A stretch of DNA of 64,000 nt from Zophobihabitans entericus. Its GTDB lineage: Bacteria > Pseudomonadota > Gammaproteobacteria > Enterobacterales > Orbaceae. A program made the translations under genes and the position numbers. Shown piece after piece: positions 19,823 to 28,100 of this stretch. Every line of letters starts with the position of its first letter. Within the stretch, counting starts at the first letter, position 1. Below the pieces are notes generated by a model. That model did no database searches. It saw only the letters and a list, made by a program, of their open reading frames with translations, and was not told where the DNA came from. Where the stretch lies: contig NZ_CP050253.1 of NCBI RefSeq assembly GCF_011745665.1, forward strand, positions 2,207,418 through 2,271,417, in the 5' to 3' direction.

Positions 19823-20305
19823 ATGAAGATTATTATGATTAATGGCAACACTAGAATAATATCGCCAAAAATCTATCCGGATGAGCTTTTTAGTGAATCT
19901 GAAATTTTGGGCATATTATTATATTTGTGGTATCAAAATGACAAACATCGGGTTGTCGCTTTGGATGTCGCTATTGATAATATTATACCTATCATACAAT
20001 CTCGCAATTTTGCTATTTTCATCGTCGATGACGTACCAATTGGTTATGTTAATTGGATCTATTTGAGTGAAGATCAGCAACAACACTATTTAAATAATCA
20101 GCTCAGTTACGTTGAAGCCGTCAAAGCATATTCTGTCGATGGTGATCATAAAGATATCTGGCTAATGACCTGGTTTAATTGTCAAAAAAATCATCGTATG
20201 CACCGCCTGAGTGAGAAGTACATTTTTAAAGGCAGAAAAGTCTGTTTTGTTTATCACAAAAGCACGGGCAATACTAAAAAAATCATATCAAGAATAGTAA
20301 ATTAA
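19823..20305 (+). CDS. HlyC-like toxin-activating acyltransferase, lacking the catalytic Asp
   Basis: 160-aa protein of the HlyC/RTX toxin lysine-acyltransferase family, which moves a fatty acyl group from acyl-ACP to an internal lysine of a secreted protein. Visible family features: LGILLYLWYQNDKHR with the active-site His (H42), IIPIIQSRNFAIFI, and NWIYLSEDQQQHYL. The second catalytic position, an Asp in the W-x-x-D-W-I-x-P-F-G motif, is Thr116 here (IWLMTWFNCQ), and P-F-G is also lost. It sits 46 bp before an autotransporter gene, not an RTX toxin gene. ATG 19835 is an alternative start with GGATGAAG upstream. Whether it is active, altered or a chaperone-like relic is open. Confidence 0.7.
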   Translation: MKIIMINGNTRIISPKIYPDELFSESEILGILLYLWYQNDKHRVVALDVAIDNIIPIIQSRNFAIFIVDDVPIGYVNWIYLSEDQQQHYLNNQLSYVEAVKAYSVDGDHKDIWLMTWFNCQKNHRMHRLSEKYIFKGRKVCFVYHKSTGNTKKIISRIVN

Positions 20306-20351
20306 TTTTCTATAAAAATAACTGATAACGTTGATTATCAAGGGGAATGGA

Positions 20352-23300
20352 GTGAATAAAGTCTACAAATTAAAGTGGAACAAAAGTACGCAGACTTTTG
20401 TGGTTTGTTCTGAATTATCAAGATGTATCGGTAAACTGGGTCGCGTTGCGACGATGGTATCCATGCTGGCTTTTCCAGCAGTCAGTTTTGCTGTTGATTG
20501 TGTGCCTAACGGTAATGGTTCTTATAATCCTGGTGGAACAGGGGCTAACTATAGTTGTGATAATGTGCCAGACTCTGTAGGTATCGTTAATGTGACTGAT
20601 TATTATGTATTGATAGATACAGGTGTACATGGAACTGTAACCATTGGTGATATTAATGGTATTGTGACCGGATGGGCGGGTATTGTTAACCGTTATGCCT
20701 CTGCTGCTTATGGCGGCTCACCACAAATTATTGCAGGGAATGTTAATTTAGAAATTAATATGGCTGATGGTAGTGCCGGTGGTATTGGTACTCATAGTGG
20801 TGTTAATTTAACAGCAAAAGATGTAGCGTTAAAAATTACCACAGGATATTCCGGCGGTAATAGTAGTGGAGGTGTTGCAACCTATGGTGTTTTAGTCGGT
20901 TCAACTGTTGATAGTGGTGAAAAAGATCCTAATAATAATGGTAAATTTGTGACTATTACTATGGATAATTTGAAACTTGATCAGACCGTAACCGGAGGAA
21001 AGCTTGTTCCTGTACTCAATACTGGTCTTAGAGCTATTCAGGGTGCAGCAGATGATAGTGGTGATGGTTATTCAGGACAAATTGTTGTTCATAATAATTT
21101 AGATATGACATTAACTGGTAATCGTATTGAAGCGATTTATGTTTCCGGTTCTGCAACAGATGCCAGTGGTAATGAGGCTACTTCTCAGGTTGTATTAAAT
21201 AACTCTAATATCAAATTAATCCAAAACTCAACGACCAATAACCAAAGTAGTGTGATTAAAATTGGTAAAGCACGTCCGACTGGTACAGGTAAAGGTGCGG
21301 TATATTCACAGGGAATGATGAATGTAGATGCTTCAGGTGCAGTTGGTGATGCTATCAAACTGTATGAGACAGGTTCTCTGTTAAAAGCAGATTATAGTAC
21401 AAGTAATACTAATGTCTTAGCTAATAAATCAGTTCTTTCTGTTAACTCTGCAGACTGGCAAGTTGCAGCGGGTGTGAATGCTGCTAATGATGTTGTTGCT
21501 TCATTTAGAAATGCCAACTTTAACACGGTAAGTACTACAGATTCTTTAGTTAAAGTCTATGGTAATGCGGATAATTTCACGCTCAATATTTCTGGCGATC
21601 AATCTGTGTTAAATGCAGCGAGTAATGGCTGGTTAATTGATGTGGGTGATGCTAGTCAGGCTGCCAGTTCAGCAACATTTAATGGGAGTGGTGGTAAATA
21701 CTTTGGTTTAAGTAATGTGGCAAGCAATGCTTCACTAACCATGAATTTAACTGGTAGTAATACTGTCTGGTATCTGAAAGCTAAAGGAACCAGTAAAACA
21801 GCAACTGTAACTGAACTTAATCTGGAAGATGGTGCAACATTAAATGCATCAGGTACCGTTACTCCAGGTAGTCAGACTATTTCAATGCATGATGGTTACA
21901 CTTTCCAGGCTGCTGATGGCAGCAATTTAACAACAACGGCGCTAACTTCAGATAATGATTTTACACTAGTCGGTAATGTTAATAATCTGTCTGGTGTTAT
22001 TGATTTGGCAGAAGAGAAAGATCTTAATGCCTTAACTCAATATGTTACTACGTTGACTATTGATGGTGACTACACTGGTGGAAGTAATCAGCCAACTGAA
22101 GCTCAGCCTCAACCAAGTGGTAATGGTACGTTAATTGTCAATACGATCTGGAATAATGATAATGACTCTGTGTCAGACTCATTACATATTACCGGCACAG
22201 CAACCGGCTATACCGAAGTAAAAACTAAGAGCGGTATTATTGGTAATGTCACACAAGGTGCAACTGAAAAATACTCTGTAGCTGTAGTAACTGTGGATAA
22301 CCATCAATTAGATTCTAATGCCTTCTATGGCTTTGCTGATACAACCGGAGCTGGTCAGGCGATTTTAGTTCAACAAGATGCGAATAATTATGCCTGGTAC
22401 TTACCAGTTGGTAGCTCTACTGTCGATCCAATTAAACCAGAAATTCCTGCTTATAGCTTAATGCCAAGAGCCAATATGGAACTAGGATTTAATATCTTAG
22501 GGACATTACATCAACGTATTGGCGAGCAACAAACTATGGCATGGGATGATTGTTCTGAGTGTCAGACTGAACATAATTCAGGACAAATCTGGGGACGTCT
22601 GCTTGGTAACTATAGCAAAAATAAAGGTGATGACCGATTTGGCTATCGTTCTAAGATGTGGGGACTTCAATTTGGCTATGATTTTGATATCAATTATGAC
22701 GCGGAGAATAACTCAAGACGCCATACCGGTATGATGTTGACTTATGCGAAAGATAATCTGAAATTTAATGATACTGACTATGTCACTTTTGACCAAAATA
22801 CGGGTGATTATGTGAGTGGCAATGAGCAGACCGGTAAAGGTCAGTCAGATATGTTTGCCCTTGGTGTATATTCAACTTATTACAGTGAGTATGGCAGTTA
22901 TTTAGATTTAGTGGGGCAAATTGATTATACACGTAATAAATACAGTTCAATTCGTTCTGATAATGTTAAAAATAACTCTTATGGATTATTACTTTCTGCT
23001 GAAGTGGGGCGTCCATTTGCGATTGCACAGAGCCAATGGTTAATTGAGCCACAAGCACAGCTAACTTATCAATATCGTGATTTCAGTAGTTTTAAAACTT
23101 TCCATGATGTGGATGTTGATCAGGATAGCCGTAATGCATTACGTGGCCGTGTTGGTTTCAGACTTGGTTATAATGACGGGACTGAACAGCTAAAAACTCA
23201 GACAGTTTACTTCACCGCGAATATTATTCATGACTTTATCGATAGTGATCGTGATGTACAAGTTGGTGATGACAGAGTAAAAGAGAAACTTGCCAGAACC

Positions 23301-23447
23301 TGGGGTGAGCTTGGTTTAGGTCTTCAATTACCGATAGGTGAGATGTCTTATATCTATTCTGATGTTCGTTATGCACACACATTTACTAATGATGATGGCT
23401 TAAGAAGAGAGTATCAGGGTAATTTAGGTATTAAGTGGCACTTTTAA
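20352..23447 (+). CDS. Autotransporter with extended signal peptide, linked to acyltransferase-like gene
   Basis: 1032-aa type Va autotransporter. I place the start at GTG 20352, with AAGGGG upstream, because it yields the extended signal peptide MNKVYKLKWNKSTQTFVVCS; the hydrophobic core and cleavage (PAVSFA) follow near residue 50. The passenger (about 50-690) is Ser/Thr/Gly/Asn-rich beta-helix-like sequence. The beta-barrel starts near YSLMPRANMELGFNILG and ends GIKWHF. Unusual cysteines occur at the mature N-terminus (DCVPNGNG and SCDN) and just before the barrel (DDCSECQTE). It lies between an HlyC-like gene and an OmpA-like lipoprotein gene, suggesting a three-gene surface unit. Function is probably adhesion or contact; no enzymatic motif seen. 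Confidence 0.88.
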   Translation: MNKVYKLKWNKSTQTFVVCSELSRCIGKLGRVATMVSMLAFPAVSFAVDCVPNGNGSYNPGGTGANYSCDNVPDSVGIVNVTDYYVLIDTGVHGTVTIGDINGIVTGWAGIVNRYASAAYGGSPQIIAGNVNLEINMADGSAGGIGTHSGVNLTAKDVALKITTGYSGGNSSGGVATYGVLVGSTVDSGEKDPNNNGKFVTITMDNLKLDQTVTGGKLVPVLNTGLRAIQGAADDSGDGYSGQIVVHNNLDMTLTGNRIEAIYVSGSATDASGNEATSQVVLNNSNIKLIQNSTTNNQSSVIKIGKARPTGTGKGAVYSQGMMNVDASGAVGDAIKLYETGSLLKADYSTSNTNVLANKSVLSVNSADWQVAAGVNAANDVVASFRNANFNTVSTTDSLVKVYGNADNFTLNISGDQSVLNAASNGWLIDVGDASQAASSATFNGSGGKYFGLSNVASNASLTMNLTGSNTVWYLKAKGTSKTATVTELNLEDGATLNASGTVTPGSQTISMHDGYTFQAADGSNLTTTALTSDNDFTLVGNVNNLSGVIDLAEEKDLNALTQYVTTLTIDGDYTGGSNQPTEAQPQPSGNGTLIVNTIWNNDNDSVSDSLHITGTATGYTEVKTKSGIIGNVTQGATEKYSVAVVTVDNHQLDSNAFYGFADTTGAGQAILVQQDANNYAWYLPVGSSTVDPIKPEIPAYSLMPRANMELGFNILGTLHQRIGEQQTMAWDDCSECQTEHNSGQIWGRLLGNYSKNKGDDRFGYRSKMWGLQFGYDFDINYDAENNSRRHTGMMLTYAKDNLKFNDTDYVTFDQNTGDYVSGNEQTGKGQSDMFALGVYSTYYSEYGSYLDLVGQIDYTRNKYSSIRSDNVKNNSYGLLLSAEVGRPFAIAQSQWLIEPQAQLTYQYRDFSSFKTFHDVDVDQDSRNALRGRVGFRLGYNDGTEQLKTQTVYFTANIIHDFIDSDRDVQVGDDRVKEKLARTWGELGLGLQLPIGEMSYIYSDVRYAHTFTNDDGLRREYQGNLGIKWHF

Positions 23448-23503
23448 TTTAATATGTGAGTGTAAGGTAATCTCACTCACATAACTAATAAGGTATTTAA
23501 AGA

Positions 23504-24022
23504 ATGAAAATAAAATTATTTAAAACAGGGATTCTGTCACTTTCTACTCTGGTGTTGTTTGCCTGTTCAAATATTGATGACCGCCTGAATGTTAAAAATA
23601 GCTGGTGCGCTGAAGAGGAAGAGCCAAAAACAATTGAAATTTTGGAACTATCTTCTGATGCGATGTTTGTTTATAACGGTTCTAAAGTGACCGATCTTCT
23701 GCCAGAAGGTCAGCAAAAGCTACAAGAACTGATTTTAATTTTACAAGATGACTATACGTCAATCAGTCAAATTACGATTACGGGTCATACCGATAGAATA
23801 GGTTCAGATAACTACAATGATAAGTTAGGTCTGGATCGTGCAACAGCGGTGAAAGCCTATCTGATTGATCATGGTTTAGATGCGACATATATCATTGAAA
23901 CTAAAGGTAAGCGTGAACCGGTAACAAGTAGTTGCGTGGGTAATAAAGCGACGGCAGAGTTGAAAGCCTGTTTAGCGCCAGATCGACGTGTAGTTTTAGA
24001 TATTGAAGGAATTAAAGAATAA
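23504..24022 (+). CDS. OmpA-like peptidoglycan-binding lipoprotein
   Basis: 172-aa lipoprotein precursor with lipobox LFAC (Cys21). The C-terminal OmpA domain (about residues 50-168) holds ITGHTDRIGSDNYNDKLGLD and RATAVKAYL, where the Asp and Arg contact diaminopimelate of peptidoglycan. Length is typical of Pal/YiaD-type proteins. Further cysteines (C34, C145, C158) are unusual for the family and could form a disulfide. Its start is 57 bp after the autotransporter stop, and it is probably co-transcribed, perhaps anchoring or assisting the autotransporter at the outer membrane. Confidence 0.85.
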   Translation: MKIKLFKTGILSLSTLVLFACSNIDDRLNVKNSWCAEEEEPKTIEILELSSDAMFVYNGSKVTDLLPEGQQKLQELILILQDDYTSISQITITGHTDRIGSDNYNDKLGLDRATAVKAYLIDHGLDATYIIETKGKREPVTSSCVGNKATAELKACLAPDRRVVLDIEGIKE

Positions 24023-24052
24023 TTACATAACAAAAGGAGGTACTCTGGGAAT

Positions 24053-24181
24053 ATGAGTTTTTTACCGGTAAAAGATTTTGTATTTACTGGTGAGAATAGA
24101 CAGTTCTATGTTTATTTTCCACCATTCTTACATTTCCGATTTTTGCCCTGCCTGTGCAGGGCCTTTTTATGCTCAGAGTAA
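24053..24181 (+). CDS. Possible 42-aa small ORF after the OmpA-like gene
   Basis: A near-perfect ribosome site AAAGGAGGT (24033-24041) precedes an ATG 11 nt later that opens a 42-codon frame. The peptide begins MSFLPVKDFVFTG and is aromatic-rich; its 3' end runs through the terminator stem. Only the strong ribosome site supports translation. It may equally be 3' UTR of the preceding operon. Confidence 0.3.
   Translation: MSFLPVKDFVFTGENRQFYVYFPPFLHFRFLPCLCRAFLCSE
24145..24168 (+). terminator. Terminator of the acyltransferase-autotransporter-OmpA unit
   Basis: Perfect GCCCTGC/GCAGGGC stem with CTGT loop followed by CTTTTTAT. Confidence 0.9.
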
Positions 24182-24271
24182 AACAAATAGATAAATGATC
24201 TTTTAGTGATTGCAATAATCATTTTTTCTATTATTATGTATACCGATCTACCTAATTGAGGTTTTAATAAG

Positions 24272-24883
24272 ATGAAATCAGCAAAAGATAAGATTCTAGA
24301 TGCAGCATCTACGCTGTTTTATAACTATGGAATTACCAGCACAGGTATCAATACGATTACTGATAAAGCCAGTGTGGCTAAAATGTCGCTATATAATAAT
24401 TTTCCTGCTAAATCAGACTTAGTTTTAGCGTATATTCAGGCAAGGCATCAGGAGTGGCTTGATCTATATGCTAAAAGAGTTGCCAAGACTCACTCTCCAC
24501 AGGAAGGGATTCTGGCGGTGTTTGATGCTTATCAGGATCATGCAGAATTTGCTTATGAAAATGGCTTTAGAGGATGTGGTCTATTAAATGCTGCTGCTGA
24601 ATTTCCTGCTAATAGTCCGGAACGGCTCTTAATTAAAGAGCATAAGGATGAAGTGGAAAACATATTAGTAGGTCATTTAACGGAGCTTATTGTAGATAAG
24701 CAAAAAGTTTCTCACTTAGCCTTATTACTCGCCTTTATTTTAGAAGGTTCTATTGCTAAAGCGGGGCTGGAGAGTTCCAGTCACAAATTAATTGCTGCTA
24801 AGCAGATGGCAAAAGAACTACTTACAAAAAGAACAACTATAAAAATAACCATAAAAAACGATCATAAAAAGAAAAACTTATGA
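24272..24883 (+). CDS. TetR family regulator
   Basis: 203-aa regulator with an N-terminal TetR HTH (KDKILDAASTLFYNYGITST, then KMSLYNNFPAKSDLVLAYI). The C-terminal domain (about 80-185) is of the YcdC/TetR_C type. The stop codon overlaps the start of the EamA gene (ATGA, 24880-24883), showing translational coupling, so it most likely autoregulates and controls that exporter. The tail is very Lys-rich (TTIKITIKNDHKKKNL). Confidence 0.85.
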   Translation: MKSAKDKILDAASTLFYNYGITSTGINTITDKASVAKMSLYNNFPAKSDLVLAYIQARHQEWLDLYAKRVAKTHSPQEGILAVFDAYQDHAEFAYENGFRGCGLLNAAAEFPANSPERLLIKEHKDEVENILVGHLTELIVDKQKVSHLALLLAFILEGSIAKAGLESSSHKLIAAKQMAKELLTKRTTIKITIKNDHKKKNL

Positions 24884-25779
24884 ATTTATCAACCAATCTT
24901 AATTACGGTTTTATCGCTGTACTCGTTGCCTCATTTCTATGGGGGACAACTGGAACAGTAGCCTCTTTTGCTCCTGATTTAAGCCCGTTAACTATTGGTG
25001 CAGCAGCAATGGGTGGTGGGGGATTATTACAGGCACTGCTGGCCAGAAAGAATATCCGACAATGTTTTATGGCTATTCAATATAATATCAAAATTATTTT
25101 AATAGGTGCACTTTCTGTTGGGATATATCCGTTAGCATTTTATTCATCAATGTACTATGCCGGAATAACTATTGGTACGGTGGTGACTATTGGTGCAGCC
25201 CCTTTATTTAGTGCAATACTTGAAATGCTCTTTGATAAAAAACCTTTATCTATTAGTTGGTTAATTAGTTTTATTTTTGGTATTACGGGAGTGATTTTTC
25301 TGTCTCTGGGGGAATCTCATGAAGCAGCTCTTCCTCAGGAGCTGATTACTGATAATAAATTATTGGGAATATTGTTAGGATTGTTAGCTGCTCTGACTTA
25401 TGCTCTCTATTCATGGATCGCTAAAAAATTGATTGATCGAGGGATTGATTCTAAGGCATCGCTGGGGATTATCTTTGGTTTAGGTGCGATAATTCTATTA
25501 CCAACTCTTTTTTTCACTGGTACTAATTTGTTTACTGAAAGTATTAATGTGATTGTAGTTGGATATATGATGTTGATACCCATGTTTTTAGGTTATGTAT
25601 TATTTGGTTATGGACTTAAGAAAGTGCCTACCAGTCAGGCGGTGACGCTGACGTTATTCGAGCCTTTTGTGGCAGCTTTACTGGCGATGACATTAGTTGG
25701 GGAACAACTGGCGATGATTGGCTGGGTAGGGATGATTTTTATCTTTATTTGTCTGATTATTCTTTCAAAAAGCAATTAA
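24880..25779 (+). CDS. EamA/DMT family transporter
   Basis: 299-aa membrane protein with ten predicted TM helices in two five-helix EamA halves. The first half includes FLWGTTGTVASFAPDLSP; the second begins LLGILLGLLAALTYALYSWI, with the conserved end LFEPFVAALLAMTLVGEQL. This superfamily exports amino acids, metabolites or drugs. Overlaps the TetR stop by 4 bp (ATGA), with which it forms an operon. Substrate not readable. Confidence 0.88.
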   Translation: MNLSTNLNYGFIAVLVASFLWGTTGTVASFAPDLSPLTIGAAAMGGGGLLQALLARKNIRQCFMAIQYNIKIILIGALSVGIYPLAFYSSMYYAGITIGTVVTIGAAPLFSAILEMLFDKKPLSISWLISFIFGITGVIFLSLGESHEAALPQELITDNKLLGILLGLLAALTYALYSWIAKKLIDRGIDSKASLGIIFGLGAIILLPTLFFTGTNLFTESINVIVVGYMMLIPMFLGYVLFGYGLKKVPTSQAVTLTLFEPFVAALLAMTLVGEQLAMIGWVGMIFIFICLIILSKSN

Positions 25780-25913
25780 TTTAACTTATTGATTAATTTA
25801 AAGAATTTTTTATTGTGACAGGTTGTTTTATTGGTAATAAAAATACCAAATTGAGCGCTGATTTGAAGTAAATAATATATTAAACAGGCTGGATAGCTGA
25901 GTTTATAAGATAA

Positions 25914-26834
25914 TCAGACTCGTTTTTTAGTGATATCCTGATGTGGTGCTGCACCAAACTGACGTTTATACTCTCTGCTAAACTGCGGTACACTTTCATA
26001 TCCAACCTGAAAGGCTGCCGTTTTAGCATTTTTACCTTCCAGTAGCATAAGACGTTCTGCTTCATAAAGGCGTAGCTGTTTTTGTAGCTGGAGCGGACTA
26101 AAAGTGGTTATCTGACGAAAATATCGATGAAATGTAGAACCTGACATATTGACCAGCTTGGCCAGACTTGTCACATCAAGTGGCTGAGCATAGTTTTCTT
26201 TTAGCCATTGAACAGCCTGAACTATCTGGTGTGACTTTGTGCCTGTTGAGTTAACAAAACACAAACAATCGCCTTGGGAACTATTGAGTAGTAAAAAGTG
26301 AATTTCTCGAATAATCATCGGGGCCATCACTGCAATACTTGTTGGGTTATCAAGTAGTTCAATTAATCGTAAAAAAGCATCTTGTATCTCCTGACTTACT
26401 TCTGATACTACAATACCAGGAATGTTTTCTTTTTCAGGTAAAGAGCAGGGTGGCATCTCTGTTAAGAGCTGATTAATTGTGTACTTATCCAGTCGCAGTG
26501 CGACAGAGAGGAAAGGTTTCTCTGATGAGGCTTCAGTAATTTGATAAACACCAGGTAAATTAACCCCAACAACCATACAATGATTACGGCCATAAATATA
26601 CTCTTCATTGCCGATAACAGAACGTTTTATACCTTGTAATACAACAGTAATTGTTGGTTGATAGAAATGTTTTCTGGGAGGAAAGGTACTGTCATAGCGA
26701 GAAAGTGTCAGTCCTTCAATATCCGTCTGAACAATACCTTGATCGTGTTCAGGTAACCACTGAAGTAACTTTTCTTGCAGATATTTACTGGTTTGTTCTA
26801 ATCTATTCGTTGACATATTGCTGGTAAGTTCCAT
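25914..26834 (-). CDS. AraC family regulator
   Basis: 306-aa regulator. Residues about 25-185 form the PF06719-type AraC N-terminal domain (GLTLSRYDSTFPPRKHFYQP, ITVVLQGIKRSVIGNEEYIY). Two C-terminal HTH motifs follow (PLDVTSLAKLVNMSGSTFHR and KTAAFQVGYESVPQFSREYK). ATG 26816 is an alternative start. An exact 14-bp palindrome lies 14 bp upstream, suggesting autoregulation. No catabolic target gene is adjacent; the EamA gene converges on it. Confidence 0.88.
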   Translation of the reverse strand: MELTSNMSTNRLEQTSKYLQEKLLQWLPEHDQGIVQTDIEGLTLSRYDSTFPPRKHFYQPTITVVLQGIKRSVIGNEEYIYGRNHCMVVGVNLPGVYQITEASSEKPFLSVALRLDKYTINQLLTEMPPCSLPEKENIPGIVVSEVSQEIQDAFLRLIELLDNPTSIAVMAPMIIREIHFLLLNSSQGDCLCFVNSTGTKSHQIVQAVQWLKENYAQPLDVTSLAKLVNMSGSTFHRYFRQITTFSPLQLQKQLRLYEAERLMLLEGKNAKTAAFQVGYESVPQFSREYKRQFGAAPHQDITKKRV

Positions 26835-26848
26835 CTTTAACCATAATT

Positions 26849-26880
26849 ACCACTATAGTGGTTATCCATATGATATAACC
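26849..26880. promoter_or_regulatory. Palindromic operator-like sites upstream of AraC gene
   Basis: ACCACTATAGTGGT (26849-26862) is a perfect palindrome. It is followed by a GGTTAT/ATAACC inverted pair (26861-26880) and a further CTATAGTG half-site near 26885. Position over the AraC promoter suggests regulator binding. Confidence 0.55.
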
Positions 26881-26916
26881 TTAACTATAGTGATAATAAC
26901 TCAAAATGCAGCAGTA

Positions 26917-27099
26917 TTATTTATTATTAATACGTGGGTCTTCATTTAGTTGTGAAACAGTGAAAGGTTTATCTTGAGAAGCAGTAGCACTGATTTCAGT
27001 TGTTTCAACAGTTTTAGTGAAGTGGTTTGTATATTGAGCATAGCTATAAGAAGTCACTAAAGTAAGCATAGCCGCAGCAGTAATAATAAATTTTTTCAT
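26917..27099 (-). CDS. Small secreted protein of unknown function (60 aa)
   Basis: 60-aa protein with a Sec signal peptide (MKKFIITAAAMLTLVTSYSYA, cleavage near residue 21), leaving a 39-residue hydrophilic periplasmic peptide ending QLNEDPRINNK. A good ribosome site (AAGGA, 8 nt before ATG) supports expression. I do not recognise a family. It is divergent from nothing and follows a 330-bp gap. Confidence 0.65.
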   Translation of the reverse strand: MKKFIITAAAMLTLVTSYSYAQYTNHFTKTVETTEISATASQDKPFTVSQLNEDPRINNK

Positions 27100-27427
27100 G
27101 ATATGTCCTTAATATATAAATAAAAATCTTTATGTAAACTAACATAAAGTGTAGATAAATATATAAGGATTACCCGGTGAAAACTATACATAAAATTACC
27201 TAAAATTTGCCTAATTCTATCATACATGGTAATTTTTAAATTGTGACATAGGTCTCATTTTATATAAAAATACATATAAAAACAATATGTTATATATATT
27301 AATTTCACCCTCTATTTGACGACATATTATACATAGTTATTTATGCATAAAATAGCACGATTTGTTAAAAATGATAATGATTCTTAATTATAAAACAGCA
27401 CGTATAAGTATTTTCGTGTTCATTTTA
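27100..27427. other. Gap with Fur-box-like and CRP-like sequences
   Basis: 328 bp without a gene. TGATAATGATTCTTA (27372-27386) matches most of a Fur 7-1-7 half-site pair, and TGTGACATAGGTCTCA (about 27243-27258) is a weak CRP-like site. Both point toward the small secreted gene but are unsupported by anything else. Confidence 0.3.
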
Positions 27428-27796
27428 TTATTTTGTTTTAAAAGCAATGATAATTAACATAAACCAGCCAAACATAAAAGCAAATCCCCCAACAGGTGCA
27501 GTTCCAATGTTTGGTAAGCCAAAATAGGTGATGCTATACATTGTGCCAGAGAAGAAGATAATACCAAGAGTAAAAAGCCAACCTGCAATATTTAATAAAA
27601 GATTTTTCTTGTAATAACTAAAAATAGCTACACCAAAAAGAGCCAAAGCATGATAAAGCTGATATTGCACACCAAGTTTAAAAATATCGATCTGTTCTGG
27701 GGTCAAAATTGTTTTAAAAGCATGGGAGGAAAGGGCACCAAGAATAACACCGCTGGCACCAAATAGACCGGCTAAAATAAGAAAAATTCTGTTCAT
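27428..27796 (-). CDS. DUF423 (YgdD-like) membrane protein
   Basis: 122-aa inner-membrane protein with four TM helices; DUF423 family, role unknown. Conserved family pieces seen: GVILGALSSHAF, QYQLYHALALFG, and GTAPVGGFAFMFGW. I use ATG 27796 (MNRIFLILAG), preceded by AGGA, because it matches the normal family N-terminus; a further ATG at 27814 adds six residues. Confidence 0.85.
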   Translation of the reverse strand: MNRIFLILAGLFGASGVILGALSSHAFKTILTPEQIDIFKLGVQYQLYHALALFGVAIFSYYKKNLLLNIAGWLFTLGIIFFSGTMYSITYFGLPNIGTAPVGGFAFMFGWFMLIIIAFKTK

Positions 27797-28013
27797 AAAA
27801 TCCTGCTTAAACATCTCTGTAAATATCAGATAATTTTACCTAATAATCTTTATATTAACCAATTAAATATGGAGTAATGTTTGTTATGAGATATTTAATA
27901 TAATATCTATATCATATTAATTTATATTAAGATAATTTTTCTATATAGCAGAAGAATATTGAATAGGTAAAAAGAGATACTGATAGAAAGGTTTAGATGA
28001 TATTTTTTAAGTA

Positions 28014-28046
28014 AAGCCCATCATTTTATTCATCTATGATGGGCTT
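28014..28046 (-). terminator. Hairpin downstream of the lyase-like gene
   Basis: Perfect 11-bp stem AAGCCCATCAT/ATGATGGGCTT, 55 bp past the stop of the leftward lyase-like gene. The T-run on that strand is weak, so termination is probable rather than certain. Confidence 0.55.
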
Positions 28047-28100
28047 GTTAGCTATTTAAATTATTTATAGCGACTTTCTTTAAAAGTAGCAGACAAACAT

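Noticed and set aside
27372-27386. Fur-regulated small RNA suggested by a Fur-like box
   Set aside because: Only a partial Fur match, and no convincing terminator hairpin at a suitable distance; kept only as a weak note in the gap entry.
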